A stretch of DNA of 64,000 bases from Agrypnia vestita (taxonomy: Eukaryota > Arthropoda > Insecta > Trichoptera > Phryganeidae), in contig JADDOH010024980.1 in NCBI GenBank assembly GCA_016648135.1, forward strand, positions 434,001-498,000, in the 5' to 3' direction. The notes beneath the pieces were generated by a model. The model was given only the letters and a program-made list of their open reading frames with translations. It had not been told where the DNA came from and ran no database searches. The position numbers and the translations under genes are program-made. Shown here in pieces: positions 1 through 12,504 of the stretch (positions are counted from its first letter, which is position 1; the number at the start of each line of letters is the position of its first letter).

Positions 1-2271
1 GTATGAACTTTATTAAAATATATAATAAACTTTACTAAAAAAATAAAAAAATTATAAAAAAAATTTAATCATCAACTATGAGGGGCACTGATTCTCTCGA
101 AACTAGATTAGTGTTTAAAACGTGTGCATTTTTAAAAAACGCCCAAATATCTACCCACTTTCATGTTTTATCACTTTCGGCCTAAAATGGTTCCATATTC
201 AAAAGTTTCGAATCTCGCAACTTTGACAACCGATTGAACGTCGAATGAATGAATGCGTTTTTTACTGAAAACGACTATCTGACAATCTCTTTTTCATTTT
301 TTCCGTATATCACTTATAATCGATTTCGGCATGGTTACAAACAAAAACTTTCTAAAAAACGATCGAAACATTCGTGAAATCGCATATTAATAGAAATCTG
401 ACAGCTGACATGAAATCAATATGGCGTCTTTAGTTTTGGTATCACATTTACGTTACATTTTTCTCTACATGCTGCGTGCTCAACTTCCGTTACAATATTT
501 TTTTACTTGAAATGCGACAAAAGAAGTATAACTTCAATAAACCCAAGTAGAGTTATAACAGCGTTTATTTTTAAAAATAATCCTTAATGAAGATCATAAA
601 AGACATATTCCTTTGGTATTCGTAAATTCATTCGCCAGATGATTCAAGTTAATACATTTACTTTGAATTTTTGCGCAAGACCCATATACTTTATTTGAAG
701 GGTATAAAAGCAAAAGCAGCAATATCTACATAATAATATTTTAATATATAATAATATAATGCAGTCACCTAGGATTACTAATTAAGAATGTAGCGAATTC
801 GAGTTTCATAGGAAATATAGCTCTTTCCCTTCCAAAATCACGTTAACAAATATCTATTAAAAGCAAATACAGCAGTATGCTTGTAGTGTAAAAAGCGAGA
901 GCAGCAATTTGCTTGTTGTTTAAAAATCAAAGGAAGCGATAAGATTTTAGTGTGCAAAGCAAAGGCAGCAACATCCACTTTAACTTCCACTGTAAGAAAG
1001 ATATATAACGTATTGATGGCGCCAGTAAGAGCGAGCGACCGCGTAAGACGACCAGATTAACCAGAGAGCACGACCATATTAATAAGGTTAATAACATGAA
1101 GCCGGCTTGCGGGCGAAGATGTATAAATGTGGAAATCAGGGTAGAAGAGTGCAGCGTTCTATCCTCTCTGCCTACCCCCACGGGGAAACGGCGTGATGAA
1201 TTACTAATAAAGTAAGTAAAAGCAGCAATGTCCACTATTTAAATGTTTAATATTTATTTAAATTATGTAGATAAAAGTAAAAAGTGAGGAGACTATGCAT
1301 TTCAAAAACTGATTTTCAATAAGATACAGGTTTCATAGATTCCAAAGAAATTTCTTTAAGTAGTTACAGTTTTTTTTATATATCTCAGAAAACCTCAGCG
1401 AGATATTTTCTGCCAATCCTTTAATCTCTTTATATAATTTCAAATAAATTAGATTTATTTGCAAAAAATTAAGTTGTGATTTTGCGAATTGCACATCCCT
1501 GATTACAACGTATAACGTGTATTTGCATGTAATCAATCCAATGATCAAAAGAGAATCAATGGTATTATATTTCATAATCAAGTATCTATTACATTTTATT
1601 GGTTATGTTTTTCATACGGTAATCACATATTAATAATAAAAAATTACATAATAATAAACTAAATTTAAATATAACATATAATAATAAGAAAGGGGATAAA
1701 AATAAAAACAATATTTATAAAAAGTTAACTAATCGAGGAGAAAAAAATTCATCCCACCATATATAAGTATTTGTTTATGTGCTCTTATGCTCTTACAACG
1801 AAAAATATCAACGAGTTTCTAAATCTTAGAACCGGGGCGGTGCATTCGTGTTGTTGGTAAGTTGAGGGTATAGTTATTATTACGGATACCTAAGAAGAAC
1901 AGTTCACGTTTTCTCGTTGGTGTACGTTACACGAGACCGTGTGAATAAATTCAGGGCAGTCCAACATACTGTTAATAGATTTAAATGAAAATACAATGTC
2001 ACTGACACTACTGATTACATGTAATAGTCATATTTTCAAAATGTTAGATGCTTAACAGAGAAAATTTCACTACAATGTTATTAAATTTAAATTAAAATTA
2101 GATAAATTTTACTTATAAAATCTAGCTCCCCGTGATTGAAAATTTCGGGTTGGAGTCCCAGTTTAAACCAAACATTTTTTCAATAAAACAATTTTTCCAT
2201 GTATGATTCTTTCTAATTGATTCATTTTATTCACTTCAAATGTCTTAAATACATTTTTTTGTTACCATTAG
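1..2271 (+). other. Intron 2 of UGT-A (partial)
   Basis: Non-coding sequence ending at the exon 3 acceptor AG (2270-2271). It is read as intron 2 because about 340-560 aligns by eye with 16460-16660 in intron 2 of UGT-B, including a shared stretch about misreading-free 'caatatggcgtc' and 'cttccgttacaatattttt'. A retrotransposon tail fragment sits at 1010-1215 and is absent from the B copy. The remainder is AT-rich and shows no gene. Confidence 0.7.
1010..1215 (+). pseudogene. Decayed non-LTR retrotransposon RT tail
   Basis: The + strand resembles the last part of the reverse transcriptase at 33457-34257: a Cys-Met/Ile-Asn-Val-like segment, then a Pro-x-Gly-Lys-Arg end near 1177-1195 (bases ccccacggggaaacgg). 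Stops and frame changes break it. It lies in intron 2 of UGT-A. It is a dead 3' fragment of a LINE-type element, not a host gene. Confidence 0.55.
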
Positions 2272-4733
2272 ACCATCCAAACATCAAGGCGTTCATAACA
2301 CAATGCGGTCAGCAGTCCACGGAAGAAGCTATCCACAACAATGTTCCCATGATAGGAATACCATTCCTAGGCGACCAGGACCGTAATGCGGACATCGTGG
2401 TGGAACACAACATCGGCAAGAAACTCAGTATCATCACCATCACAAAAGAGAAGATAATAGAAGCCGTACGTGAAGTTATTGAAAACCCTTTGTAAGTTAT
2501 CTTTCAATAAATAAATAATTAATTAATCATATTATATACGTTGGTCTGGCTAATTTGCCTAGTGATCATGTGGTTGGGGTTCGATCCTTGTCCCGGGAGA
2601 TAAGCATGCTAGTAGGTATTGGTTCCATACGTACCTATTCAACTTATCAGTACCTATGGTGTACATTATGATAGCGTTGCAAACATGATTAGCTCCGTCC
2701 AGTTATAAAATAAAGTTTTCAAACATAACAGCTTAATTTAGTTTCTAACACATATGGAAATGAAAACATTTTTTAATTTCTACATTTTTAATTTTTTAGA
2801 AGCGTTTCACCTTATGATGGCATTATCAATTTCAATACCTTAGTAAACCAATCTTTCCTTGGCCAAGCTAAACTAACCTCAACTAACCTTAACTAACCTA
2901 TTATATACTCCGAACGGCTGAATACAAAGTAAATACAATGCTCAAGGGTTTACACTACCCTAGGATCATGAATTTTAGGTATAAAATTGATATTTTTTCT
3001 AGGATGCTGTTTTTTTCTACTAGCTCTTATTAAGGTCCATTTTAATAATTTATTTTATTTAAAAAAATTTGAAAAAAAAATTGCCGCATTTATATCCATT
3101 CTTGTAGAGCTCCTCTGCTGTAACTGAAATGCAACATTTCCCGGTATACGCTAAAAAGACTCTTATTCTATTAAACTAGTTTTCTATACTAATAATAAAT
3201 TAAATAATTATTTATTAAATGACGATTAAGATGAAAAAAAAGTGGGTTTAAAAATTTTAAATTAATACCAGCCTTTTTATATAGGTAGAATTATCAATTT
3301 CGAATGGAAAATATTCTATAAACTTTGGGTAAAATGTCGACAGTTACGGAGATAAGCGACTTCAAATACATTGTTTCTGTATAATGATGGAGTATCAGTA
3401 TAGTAGATTATAGAGAATATTAAAAATTCATTCGTTTTAATACATGTCAAACAAAATGACAAAAAACTTAGGAAAATTTTTTTTTAAATTTCTACAGAGT
3501 TTAGATAATCTTATTTCACTTGTATCAAAACGAGTGAATTTTCAATAGACCATATTAGTTACTGTAGTGATATTCCAACATTTTACAGAAAAAAAGTAAA
3601 AATATTTTTTTTTTAAATGCAAGGTATGATGTCGCTTATCTATCGAACATTGAAGTTATCTTCTTTTAGCACATTGCGAATAATATTTTTTTTGTTACGG
3701 AATAATAATTTTATTGTGACATGTACATTCTAGGGGAAATGCATGTAGCGGGAAACAGCATGTAGCGGGAGCAACATGCAGCGAAAATGCGAGACCACGA
3801 AATGCACTTGAAATAAGTGTTTCAGTTATAACTAAACTAAATACTTTCGTTCAAATTCACGACTAAAAAAAATACTTGACCGGAGAAAGACTTGAACACG
3901 GACGCGCAGATAACTACATGACAAAGCCACTCCCTAACTAGCCCGTCAAAAATATACTATATTACACATTAAGAGTAGGGCTTATCTAAGACGTGAACCA
4001 TTAATTTAAGAAAGTTTTTGTTTGCCCAAATTATTTTAAATATTCGATATCACATTTATGTATGTATTAGTTTCAATTGTTTTCATTAAACACGATTGAA
4101 TAACAGCAGATTTTTACAATTTAATACATTGAGCGGCGTATATAATTATATAATTTAACCTTTATTTCTTAAGTTTTTAAGTAGAATTTCTAGCGCGCAC
4201 ACACGAGTACATGCACTATTTTTCTATTCAAAATTACATGAAGTATTTTTTATTATAAATCGTTGTATCCTATTGAGAGGTACATTGGCCCCGAAAAATT
4301 CGATATACAATAATGATTTTATACAAAGTGTTTTCTTTTAATAAATATCTTGATAAATAGTAATTTTATGTAATGTATTTTTTTAAATAAATATCTTATT
4401 TGTTACGTTCAATTGATAATGTTTTATTTGTATTATTGCAGCTACAGTTCCAATATACGTAGTCTCCGCGAGAAGATGTACGACCAGCCGCAGACCTCCA
4501 TGGAGCGGGCCGTGTGGTGGACGGAGTACGTGCTGCGGCACCGAGGGGCTCGTCATCTGCGCTCTCCTGCTGTCGACGTTCCTCTCTACCAGTTCCTCAT
4601 GCTGGACCTTCTGGCCGTGGTCCTGGCCGTCACTTTCCTGGCTCTTCTAATTATCATCATTGCAGTGCGAATTCTAACAAAATATGTTTATTTTCAGAAA
4701 CAAGACAAGCTAAATAAATTTAAAAATTCGTAA
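2272..4733 (+). CDS. UGT-A, UDP-glycosyltransferase (3' half: exons 3-4)
   Basis: Two C-terminal exons of a membrane UGT that transfers sugar from a UDP-sugar to small lipophilic acceptors in the ER lumen. Exons are 2272-2491 and 4442-4733 (stop TAA). Acceptors are ttag and gcag, the donor is GTAAGT, and phases (1 in, 2 out) match UGT-B. Exon 3 carries the UGT signature with TQCGQQS, where most relatives have TQGG, and GDQDRN as the sugar-donor DQ motif. Exon 4 carries the DQPQTSMERAVWWTEY block, a hydrophobic anchor rich in Leu/Val/Ile, and a basic tail ending KFKNS, a KxKxx-type ER-retrieval signal. Exons 1-2 should lie left of the window. Both exons are open and look functional. Confidence 0.88.
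2550..2705 (+). repeat. tRNA-like SINE remnant
   Basis: Contains 'ggttggggttcgatcc', similar to a Pol III B box, followed by a non-tRNA body. The same sequence is at 17880-18040 and, more diverged, at 35955-36075, each in intron 3 of a UGT copy. The three are ancestral copies carried along by gene duplication. Confidence 0.5.
3315..3655. mobile_element. MITE with gataagcgac terminal repeats
   Basis: The left end reads gtcgacagtt...gataagcgac and the right end reads gatgtcgcttatc, an inverted repeat. The right terminal repeat has lost about 33 bp compared with the copy in UGT-B (18671-19020). There is no coding capacity. The family was not identified. Confidence 0.6.
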
Positions 4734-6660
4734 TAGCTAAACTGCAATTGTAAATAAACCATTATGGGAAATGGATGGAATTTTTTCTATTCTACTTGAG
4801 AAATTGGCCTGAAACACGTTTCGCCTTATGAAAATATAAGTAATCTAATAATTTAACTCGTTAATGTTAAAACACAATTTTTATAAGTTAAATTATTAGG
4901 CTAATTATAGCATCTCAAACAAATTACTGGAGTACAATAAAAAAGCATGTTCTTCAATACAAAAATAAGTTTGTGAAAAAGAAAACACTACATAATTAAC
5001 TGCTATTTATTGAATAATCAACATTTTTCGAGGTCAATGTGCCCTTCATCTGGATACATCTTATACTAAAAATTAAAATTGTCAGTGTAGTAGACATTGA
5101 TAAAAACAAAAAATAAATGTAAAGAAAGTGATAAAAAACTAATGTTAAAAAAATTTAAAAGGCAACTATTTGCAAAAGACCTTTTTTATTTATTATATTA
5201 AAATTGCTTTTAACACTTTTCCTAAATTTAGTAGTAATTTATTACTCATATTGTTTGTGTACTACATAGTTAAAATTAAACAATTTTTTATTATTTTTCT
5301 AAACTGAAATCTATATTATTTGTATGTTTCATTTCAAAAACCTTGTTAAATATCGAAATCATGTTTTCAAAATATGGTTAGAGATTCAGAACAGTAATTG
5401 CTATTCAACATCTTAAGTTCCCCTAAATTTGAATATGAAAATTTCTAAATATTAAAGTATTACCGATATAAAAATGATTGCAAACTTTAAAATTTATTTA
5501 TATGCTCCCATGTTGATTATACAATAAAATTGTTTTTTATCAACAATTAATTTTACCCATAAAAACTAAGATTTCATTATAAATTCTTTTTACGCAAGAA
5601 AAAAATTCATTTGATGTCATTCAAACTTCTTCTCTGTACAGGATGGATGCTTCTACAAACGACTAATTTTCACCAATACTGCATTATTATAATGACGTCA
5701 CCATGTGATTATTCAGGAACCTAGTCTGCCGTTCTTAGTATCTTGGAGAAAAAAATGAATATCGTTTGAAAATAATTCCAGATTTAGTGTAAAATATTTC
5801 TGTTATTGCTTGTAACTTTGTGAGAAAAATATAGAAAAAAAGTAGAAACTCATAAAAATTTAAAAGTAAAAACTCTTCAAATCGTAATTTATAGATAAAG
5901 AATAGAACCATCCCTTGCGTAACAGCGGCTGAATCTGTGAAAATATAATGAAAGCGAATTTAATTCTGAAGTGCTTCACTTGAGAACGTTTATTTTCAAC
6001 ACACTCGATAGCGGCACTCGTGTTCTATTGATTGCGATATTTACATATAAAATGGTCAACAAGTCGTAGAGCAGCATACAAAAATATAAAAAAACAGCAA
6101 AATATAACTCTAAAATGAACGCCATTCCGTGGACACGCAATTCGGAACAAATATTTCCTGTAGACCTGGCATGCATTATGTGTACGATGTTCTCGCACCT
6201 CGTACACATAATGCAAGACTTTTTTAACCGAATTAAGAAAAACAAAAAATTTTGATTATCAGTGGATATAAAAAAAACTAGATGGAGTAAAAAGAAAAAT
6301 CGAAAAATGGGCTAAAGATGGCGCCTTTAACATTTATTCGAACATCACACTCGATTTTTGAATTTCATTCAAACTATACAAACAATTGCAGAAACATTGC
6401 GCTCAGAAAAAAAATCCCAAAAAAGGGGTTTTATTTTTGACACGCCGCGAGAAAGAGACTGATGCAAAATTTCAACATTTCTTTTCTATGTCATTGAAAA
6501 GAAAGAGGGTCAGATTTTGCACCTTTTGCACCATTCATATTGTCGATTTTTTTCTTAAACACCATGTTTAAATGCAAATGAAAGAGTCTAAAAACGCAAA
6601 TAAAATTTCGTTTGTGAGAAGGGCCCAGTTAGAGGGGGGTAAGGGGGGAGGTCCCAAAAA
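4734..6660. repeat. 3' flank and intergenic segmental duplication, copy 1
   Basis: The A-side copy of intergenic DNA. It matches the B-side downstream sequence (20003-21896, interrupted by an insertion at 20147-20833) and then 27913-28600. The junction 'agcggctgaat' near 5925-5933 is uninterrupted here, whereas in the B-side copy it is split by a 6.0-kb insertion. A degenerate hammerhead-like core lies at 5026-5052 on the minus strand. No gene is visible. Confidence 0.65.
4753..4758 (+). terminator. Poly(A) signal of UGT-A
   Basis: AATAAA, 20 bp past the stop codon. The same hexamer is at 38307-38312 after UGT-C. In UGT-B the aligned site reads ACTAAA. Confidence 0.6.
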
Positions 6661-7635
6661 ATCTTCTTCTTCTTCTTCTTCATTTTTCTTCAAATTTCAG
6701 TTCGATTGGATGACGGGAAGTGTATTAATTTTCACGTCCAAGACATTTTCACACACACGTACTTACGAGCGGCGGCGAAACTAATATAAAGAATTTAAAA
6801 AAAACAATAAGGTTATAGAAAATTTATAAAAATGATATAAAATTACATATAAACCATATGTAATTCTCTCTAATTTTTATAAATTAATAACTAAATTGAC
6901 CATGCAATGTTTAATTTAATATGAGGCATTGTTTTAAGAAATTTACTGGATATCAGAACAGTTTCTAGTTACAGTACAAGACTCTGACTTAGTTTGGGTC
7001 ATAGGGCGCAGTATTTTAGTATATTGAACCAATTGTATCTCAGAAACTTACAAAGTTATAAAATTTTTACCTTGCGTTTTGCATGCATTATTTTGTTCCG
7101 TCCGGTGGAGTAGCATGACGACAATACCCAGTGCGCAAGTGAATCATCGTCATCAAGGCGCAACGTGCGCGGCTATGTGGAGGCGTGACGTCACGAACGA
7201 GTTGGAGGTCACTAACATTCCACTTATAACATTATTTTATTTCTCTCATATTTATTGACGGATTTCAAAATTTAAAAGACCAATTTATTCGATTTAGTCT
7301 ATATTTCAGTTAAATGTAAAAACATATTATATTAGCACCACGAAACCTCTTCATTATATTGTGCTGAAGGGTTTTGAAAAATATTTTTTTATATTATTTA
7401 TCTTTATATTTGCATAAATCACCTCAAGTTCTTTTTGACACAACGTTGCATTCGCACAAATTATTTGATAAAAAAGGCACAGTTACCTACCCTTTCAATA
7501 TTGATAAAATATTTAGATATAGTATTTTACAAAATCAAATTTGTTGATAACATTCGGTCGTCTTTGCTTAAATAAAACGTTTGAACCAAAGAGAAAGTGC
7601 AGCCAATCGTATCGCGATATCTACACCTATAAAAC
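6661..7635. other. Intergenic, no gene seen
   Basis: Holds a short tct microsatellite (6664-6681) and a GC-richer block at about 7080-7220 of unknown nature. From about 7375 a repeat-like segment shares 'caacgttgcattcg'-type text with about 11890-11915. No exon or RNA gene is supported. Confidence 0.5.
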
Positions 7636-8335
7636 TCAATGTCTGTCTGTCTGTCTGTCTGTTCTCTATACAAATCTACACCGTTTGTCCGATTCGACTC
7701 AAATTTTGCATTCTTATACTTAAGGACATTTCCCCCGTCTCATTCTATCCCTTCCCCTCCCCCTGACATATTTTCAATGCAAATCTGTACCGTTCGACCG
7801 ATCAGACTCAACATTCGGAAACTTATTCTTTAGGACCCAGTGGGTAACATAGGCGACATTTCCTTCCTCCACTCTTACCCTTTCCCCTACCCCTGATATA
7901 TTTACAATGCAAATCTGTACCGTTTGACCAATCTGACTCAAAAATTGGACATTTATTTCTTAGGAACATAGACATTTCCCCTCCTTTTACCTCTTCCCCT
8001 CCCCATGATATATTTACATTGCCCTCCTCCACTTTTACCCGTTTCCCTCCCTTTCATAGATTAACAATAGAAATCTGCACCATTCGACCGATCGGACTCA
8101 AAATTAGGAAACTTATTCTTTAGGACCCGGCAGGTAGCATAGGCTACATTCCTCCCCACCACTTTTACCCCTTCACCTCCCCCTCCCCCTGATATATTCA
8201 CAATGCAAATCTGTATCATTCGACCAATCGGATTCAAATTTTGCACACTTGTGCTTAAGGACCCGGCGGGTTCTCTTTCCTCCTCTTTTGCCCCTTCCTC
8301 ATCCCCTGATATATTTCTAAAGTCCATTCACAGAG
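7636..8335 (-). repeat. Tandem array inside a dispersed repeat
   Basis: Begins with a gtct microsatellite (about 7638-7662), followed by about five diverged units of roughly 110-150 bp. Each reads, in order, 'caaatctgtaccgttcgacc', an actcaaa-ttgg segment, a ttaggacccgg segment and a pyrimidine-rich tract with tgatatatt. The same units occur at 11340-11660 (minus), 40130-40430 (plus) and 46690-46860 (plus). ORFs over it are shadows of the repeat. Confidence 0.7.
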
Positions 8336-8686
8336 TCAAGACCACTGCGCATGTGGATACCGCGTGATCAACTGAAAAAACTGACCACAGTCAAAAATGT
8401 AAAGCTTCGATCACACACTAGCTTGTATTTTATTTTATGATTAACTGTCAAAATATGTTTTTTTTCCAAAATTCAAAACCATTGTTATGTTTTTCTGAAA
8501 ACCGTAATAACTAAATATAGGTAATAATAATTACTAAATTAAAGAAGACTCACCTAAAATATCTGTAACACCCGAACATTGATATCAAACGAAGAATTAT
8601 TGTCAGTCACACACATATGGAAATAATGTTTTAAAATATTTTGTTGCATTAAAAGTAAAACTAAAACTACGTCGTAATAATATTAC

Positions 8687-9421
8687 TTAAAAATCAGAAT
8701 CAGAAGTCTCACTTTCATTATTTACATTTATCACTAAATTGTCTGTCATATTGTCGACCGCGATATCTATATCCCACATGCGCTTTTCTTCTTTCTGTAT
8801 AACATGGTCTATACATTTTTGCCATTTTGCTGGAGTAATAAGCTCAATGCCTTGTTCAAAAAGAATTTTCACATCGTTTAACTTATATGTTATGTTATTT
8901 TTAGCGACGTGCGATTTCACTTGCGCCCATATGAGTTCTATTGGGTTGAGTTCGCAATGGTAAGGGGGAAGACGCGGTACAATTTTATTATGTTTCGTGG
9001 CAATATTGTCGACGACAAACGATTTATACTGATTTTTCATCTCCTGTACAATTTTGATCAATTGTGCCTTTACCATAGTAGTCGGATTATGATTAATATT
9101 TTTAGAGCTAAGCCAAGCTAAAATATCGTTTTTTCTCCAGGCAGATGTGGGGAGTGCTTCTGCCTGCCGGCTATGATAAGGAGCGTTATCTAAAACGATG
9201 ACTGAATTATCTTCAATATTCAGGAATAATTTTTCGAACATTTCTCGAAAACATCCGCATTCATTTCATGGTGGTAATCCCCATCACCTTTTTGTCCCTC
9301 GAACATTAGCAACATTTCTGGTACAAAACCGTCCTCGTTGCCAACGTGGGTTATGATAAAACGTTTCCCTGATGGATTTTTAACCCGATTGTTAGGCCAG
9401 ACAAAAATGCCTCCTTTGAAG
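8687..9421 (-). pseudogene. IS630/Tc1-like DDE transposase remnant
   Basis: On the minus strand, an open frame of 184 codons (9241-8687) has the hallmarks of the DDE_3 / IS630-Tc1-mariner fold. Near its start is VLDNAPYHS, which holds the second catalytic Asp. Later comes LPPYHCELNPIELIW, which holds the catalytic Glu. The upstream part continues in another frame up to about 9420 (…FVWPNNRVKNPSGKRF… to …MNADVFEK). It joins the main frame at about 9242, where one base appears to be missing in a Trp codon of the usual EKWFEK segment. An in-frame stop lies further upstream, and the first catalytic Asp region is absent. It is therefore a 5'-truncated, frameshifted dead transposase. Terminal repeats were not found by eye. 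Confidence 0.8.
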
Positions 9422-10147
9422 ATTTTAATTTACAAAAACACACAGATTCGGAACACTTTAATTACACAAAATACACCCGCCACCAACAGATTCTAAAAAT
9501 ACACTGAAATATATTGGTGAAAACGACCCTTAATGGTGCACAAAGCGAGGTCAAGGGAGGTTTGGGTGAATTCCCAATTTTAGGCAATTAAAAATAAAAC
9601 AAAAATAATTCTGAGTAATTATTTTACAAATTATTTTCTTTTGATTAGATACATCATTGGAAAAAGTACGCTTTTGGGCAATTCAATCTCATAAGATTAG
9701 GAATTTACTTAGAAACAACTCCACGCGTTTTAGAAAAAATCAGTTATATTTTGATAGAGCAGCAAAATTTCTTGATTACCAACTGTGGTACTTTTATTTA
9801 CGTCAGCATTTTTTACGATTAAACTAGATAGCGACAGGACTTAATTAATTGTGTGGCCAAATCACACAGGTCCACTTTGTAAATTCCCTATTATAGTATT
9901 ATAATATATAAAATGCGCGTCTGCTTCCCAATCCCATTTTTATTTTCTGAAAGGTGAATTGAAAAAAAAAACCTTGAATACCTAAATTTTATTCGTGTTA
10001 TCTTATTGGAAATTGAATAGTGGAACATTCACTGTAATTATAGTGTATCTCAATAACTACTACATCGTGGAAGCGGACATTATTACAAGTATATGTATTT
10101 GATCACAATTATATAAGTGCCACAACGGCTTTAAAATTTTCATAAAA
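9422..10147. other. Intergenic, no gene seen
   Basis: AT-rich sequence after the transposase remnant. No exon, RNA gene or clear repeat boundary was recognised. Confidence 0.4.
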
Positions 10148-10149
10148 TA

Positions 10150-10908
10150 AATACAGGATGTATCAGAGCTAGCAGCAGAAACTTGGCTGGTAGATTCCTG
10201 GCTATATTATATTTGAGTGTAAAATGTTCAAACAACCATGACCTAATATTATTAGTTATGGAGATATGCAATATTAAACAAAGTGTGCATTTTTTTTAAT
10301 ATTTCTGTCTTATTTTTTGCAAAATGTTGAAATATCATTACAGTAACTTACACGAGTTAATACCGATTCGCTCATGGCCAGTGACGTCACACCGATACTG
10401 ATGGTAAACGGTAGACATGGGTGTATTACGACGGCTACATGATAAGCACTCGTGTAAGAGAAGGTACGATGTTCCATCCTTCTGTCAAAGAAGGAACTTT
10501 ATCGGGAATGATATATGACATGCAATATCAAATTTTGCATTTTCTTTAATATTTCTATTTTTTGCTAAAAGTTGAAGAAGTTGAAAAGTTGAATCATTAC
10601 AGTAATTTATATTGATAAAATGATAAAAATCTTTCTATTCTATAAGGTTTTTATCATTTTATTCGACTTGTACTAAAGCAAGTGAATTTTTCATAATCGA
10701 AATAAGTTACTGTAATGATAGTTCAATATTTCTGACTTATTATTACAAAAAATAAGTCAGAAATATTGAAAAAAAAAATTCAAACTTTGATATTACATAT
10801 CTCCATAACTATTGATATTAGGTCATGGTTGCTAGAACATTTTAGACTCATTACATAGGAATCTACCGGCCAAATTTCTGCTGCTAGCTCTGGTACACCC
10901 GTGTAAAT
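10150..10908. mobile_element. Long-inverted-repeat (foldback) element
   Basis: The left arm (about 10153-10320) and right arm (about 10740-10906) are reverse complements over roughly 165 bp. They share agagctagcagcagaaa at the outer ends, ttaggtcatggtt-type sequence in the middle and aagtcagaaatatt at the inner ends. The central 400 bp has no long ORF. It is a non-autonomous DNA element of unidentified family. Confidence 0.7.
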
Positions 10909-11164
10909 ATGTATATAAATTTAAATGGAGAAGTTGTAAAAAGTTCTATAAAAAAGTCCGCGACGACATATATGTTAACGTTGATTCACAGATTGTTATA
11001 ATATGAATAAAATATATATTTAAAATTAATATTAATCTGTCGGGGTAATTTAAGTAGGTAATGTTAAATTCTTATCCAAAAAAATGTTTATCGTGAGGGA
11101 ATTGTATGTAGATAAAAATTGCTTTTTTACACAATATTGTTTGGACGAGTAGTTTAGTTTATAT

Positions 11165-12115
11165 TGATTTTTCTGATGCTCTTACAGTCTCAAACTGAAT
11201 TCCACGCGGGCTAAGCTGCGGGCACAGCTAGTTAATAAATAAATGTATTTTTTTACCGCGCCCTATAACCGGTGCCCTTACGCAAAACCCTATCACGTGA
11301 TGGCCACGCACTGAACATTGTTTACCCCAATATTCTTGAGCCAGTAAACGCACTTTAATGCAAATTTATACCGTTCGACCGATCGGACTCAAAACTTATT
11401 CTTTAGGAACTGGCAGGTAACGAAGGCGACTTTCCTCCTCCATCTTACCCCACCCCCTCCCCTGTTATCGTACAAATCAACACCGTATGACCGATCTGAC
11501 CCAGATTTTGCATTCTTATTTTTCAAGACCCGGCACGTAATAAAGACAACTTTTCCCACCTCCCTTCTTACCCCACCTCCACACCTGATATATTTTTTGT
11601 TCAAATCTACAACATTTGCCGATCTGATCCAAATTTTGCATCACGGCAGAATACATATGTCACATTTCCTTCATGGACATCGCATCCATCCTAGCTTAGA
11701 TTAAATGGATTTTTTTAATCCATTTTTTTAATAGAGACTGCGATCAATGAAACCTTTGTGTCTCCCCACAAACTTATGTTTAACTAAATCCTTAACCCGA
11801 GCAACGTCGGGTATGAACAGCTATCAATATATAAAAATGTAAATATTTGTTTGTTCAAAATCATAAATCTCAGAAAGTTCTTCACGGATTAACTTTGACA
11901 CAATGATGCATTCGAATAGGCGCATGTTTTTACATACTTACTATTATACAGATGTCACATATGTGACAGGTAAAAATATGCCTTTTTTGAAAAGCATCAA
12001 AATTGAATACGCACAAGCATTGTAAAATTAAACATATTAGAAACGTGTGCTTTCTTTTTTCTTTCTTTCCATTTAACAAGAGGTGACATTTAACGGGTAC
12101 AGCTAGTTAATACTA
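11165..12115 (-). repeat. Composite of dispersed repeat ends
   Basis: Three repeat termini end with cagctagtta or similar (about 11230, 11825 and 12110). The segment 11340-11830 on the minus strand matches the element at 40065-40485: it begins at 'tacccgacgttgctcgggtt' (about 11820) and runs into three of the tandem units. The piece at 11170-11235 (ccacgcgggctaagctgcgg) has the look of the 3' end of an insect LINE. No coding sequence remains. Confidence 0.55.
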
Positions 12116-12318
12116 AATTCTTGAATTAACTACAAAACATCGTTGTAAATTTCGCAGCTGGTGGAATTTGTCAAATTGGAATCAAATTAAAATTTGATAG
12201 AGACAGACATATTGATATTTTAAAATTATTTCACATGTTCAATCACTTGATCTAGACGCTTTTGGAATGTCAATATCATGTCAAATGTGTCTGCTGCAAA
12301 TTTAGAATGATTATTGCT

Positions 12319-12504
12319 ATCGCACGCATCATAATGTAAATATTTGAAAATGATTATGAGCCGTACAAAGACATTAACAGTCAGAAATATTTCTTAAACT
12401 CTTGTGTGACTCGAATGTTTCATTCTACCGAGTAAAACTGTCAAGAGCAGTAGTAAAAATTGAAGTGTTATTTGTTTCTGAAGTGCGAAGAAGTATAGGT
12501 ATCG
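12319..12504 (+). promoter_or_regulatory. Putative promoter/5'UTR of UGT-B
   Basis: Conserved with 29420-29603 upstream of UGT-C although the more distal flanks differ. Shared blocks are 'taatgtaaatatttga', 'gagccgtaca' followed by 'attaac', and 'agtaaaactgtca' nearer the ATG. No canonical TATA box is clear. The conservation suggests a core promoter plus 5'UTR copied with the gene. The transcription start is not resolved. Confidence 0.5.

Larger units (their letters stand above)
2492..4441 (+). other. Intron 3 of UGT-A
   Basis: No coding potential. It aligns with intron 3 of UGT-B (17821-19710). Shared landmarks are a tRNA-like SINE remnant (about 2555-2700), a stretch of ctaacct-type repeats (2868-2910), an inverted-repeat MITE (about 3315-3650) and a block around 3740-3790 with repeated 'gtagcggga'. 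These were therefore present before the A/B duplication. Confidence 0.7.

Noticed and set aside
2868..2910. Telomere-like ctaacct repeats
   Set aside because: Irregular words, short, intronic, and shared with UGT-B and UGT-C introns by duplication.
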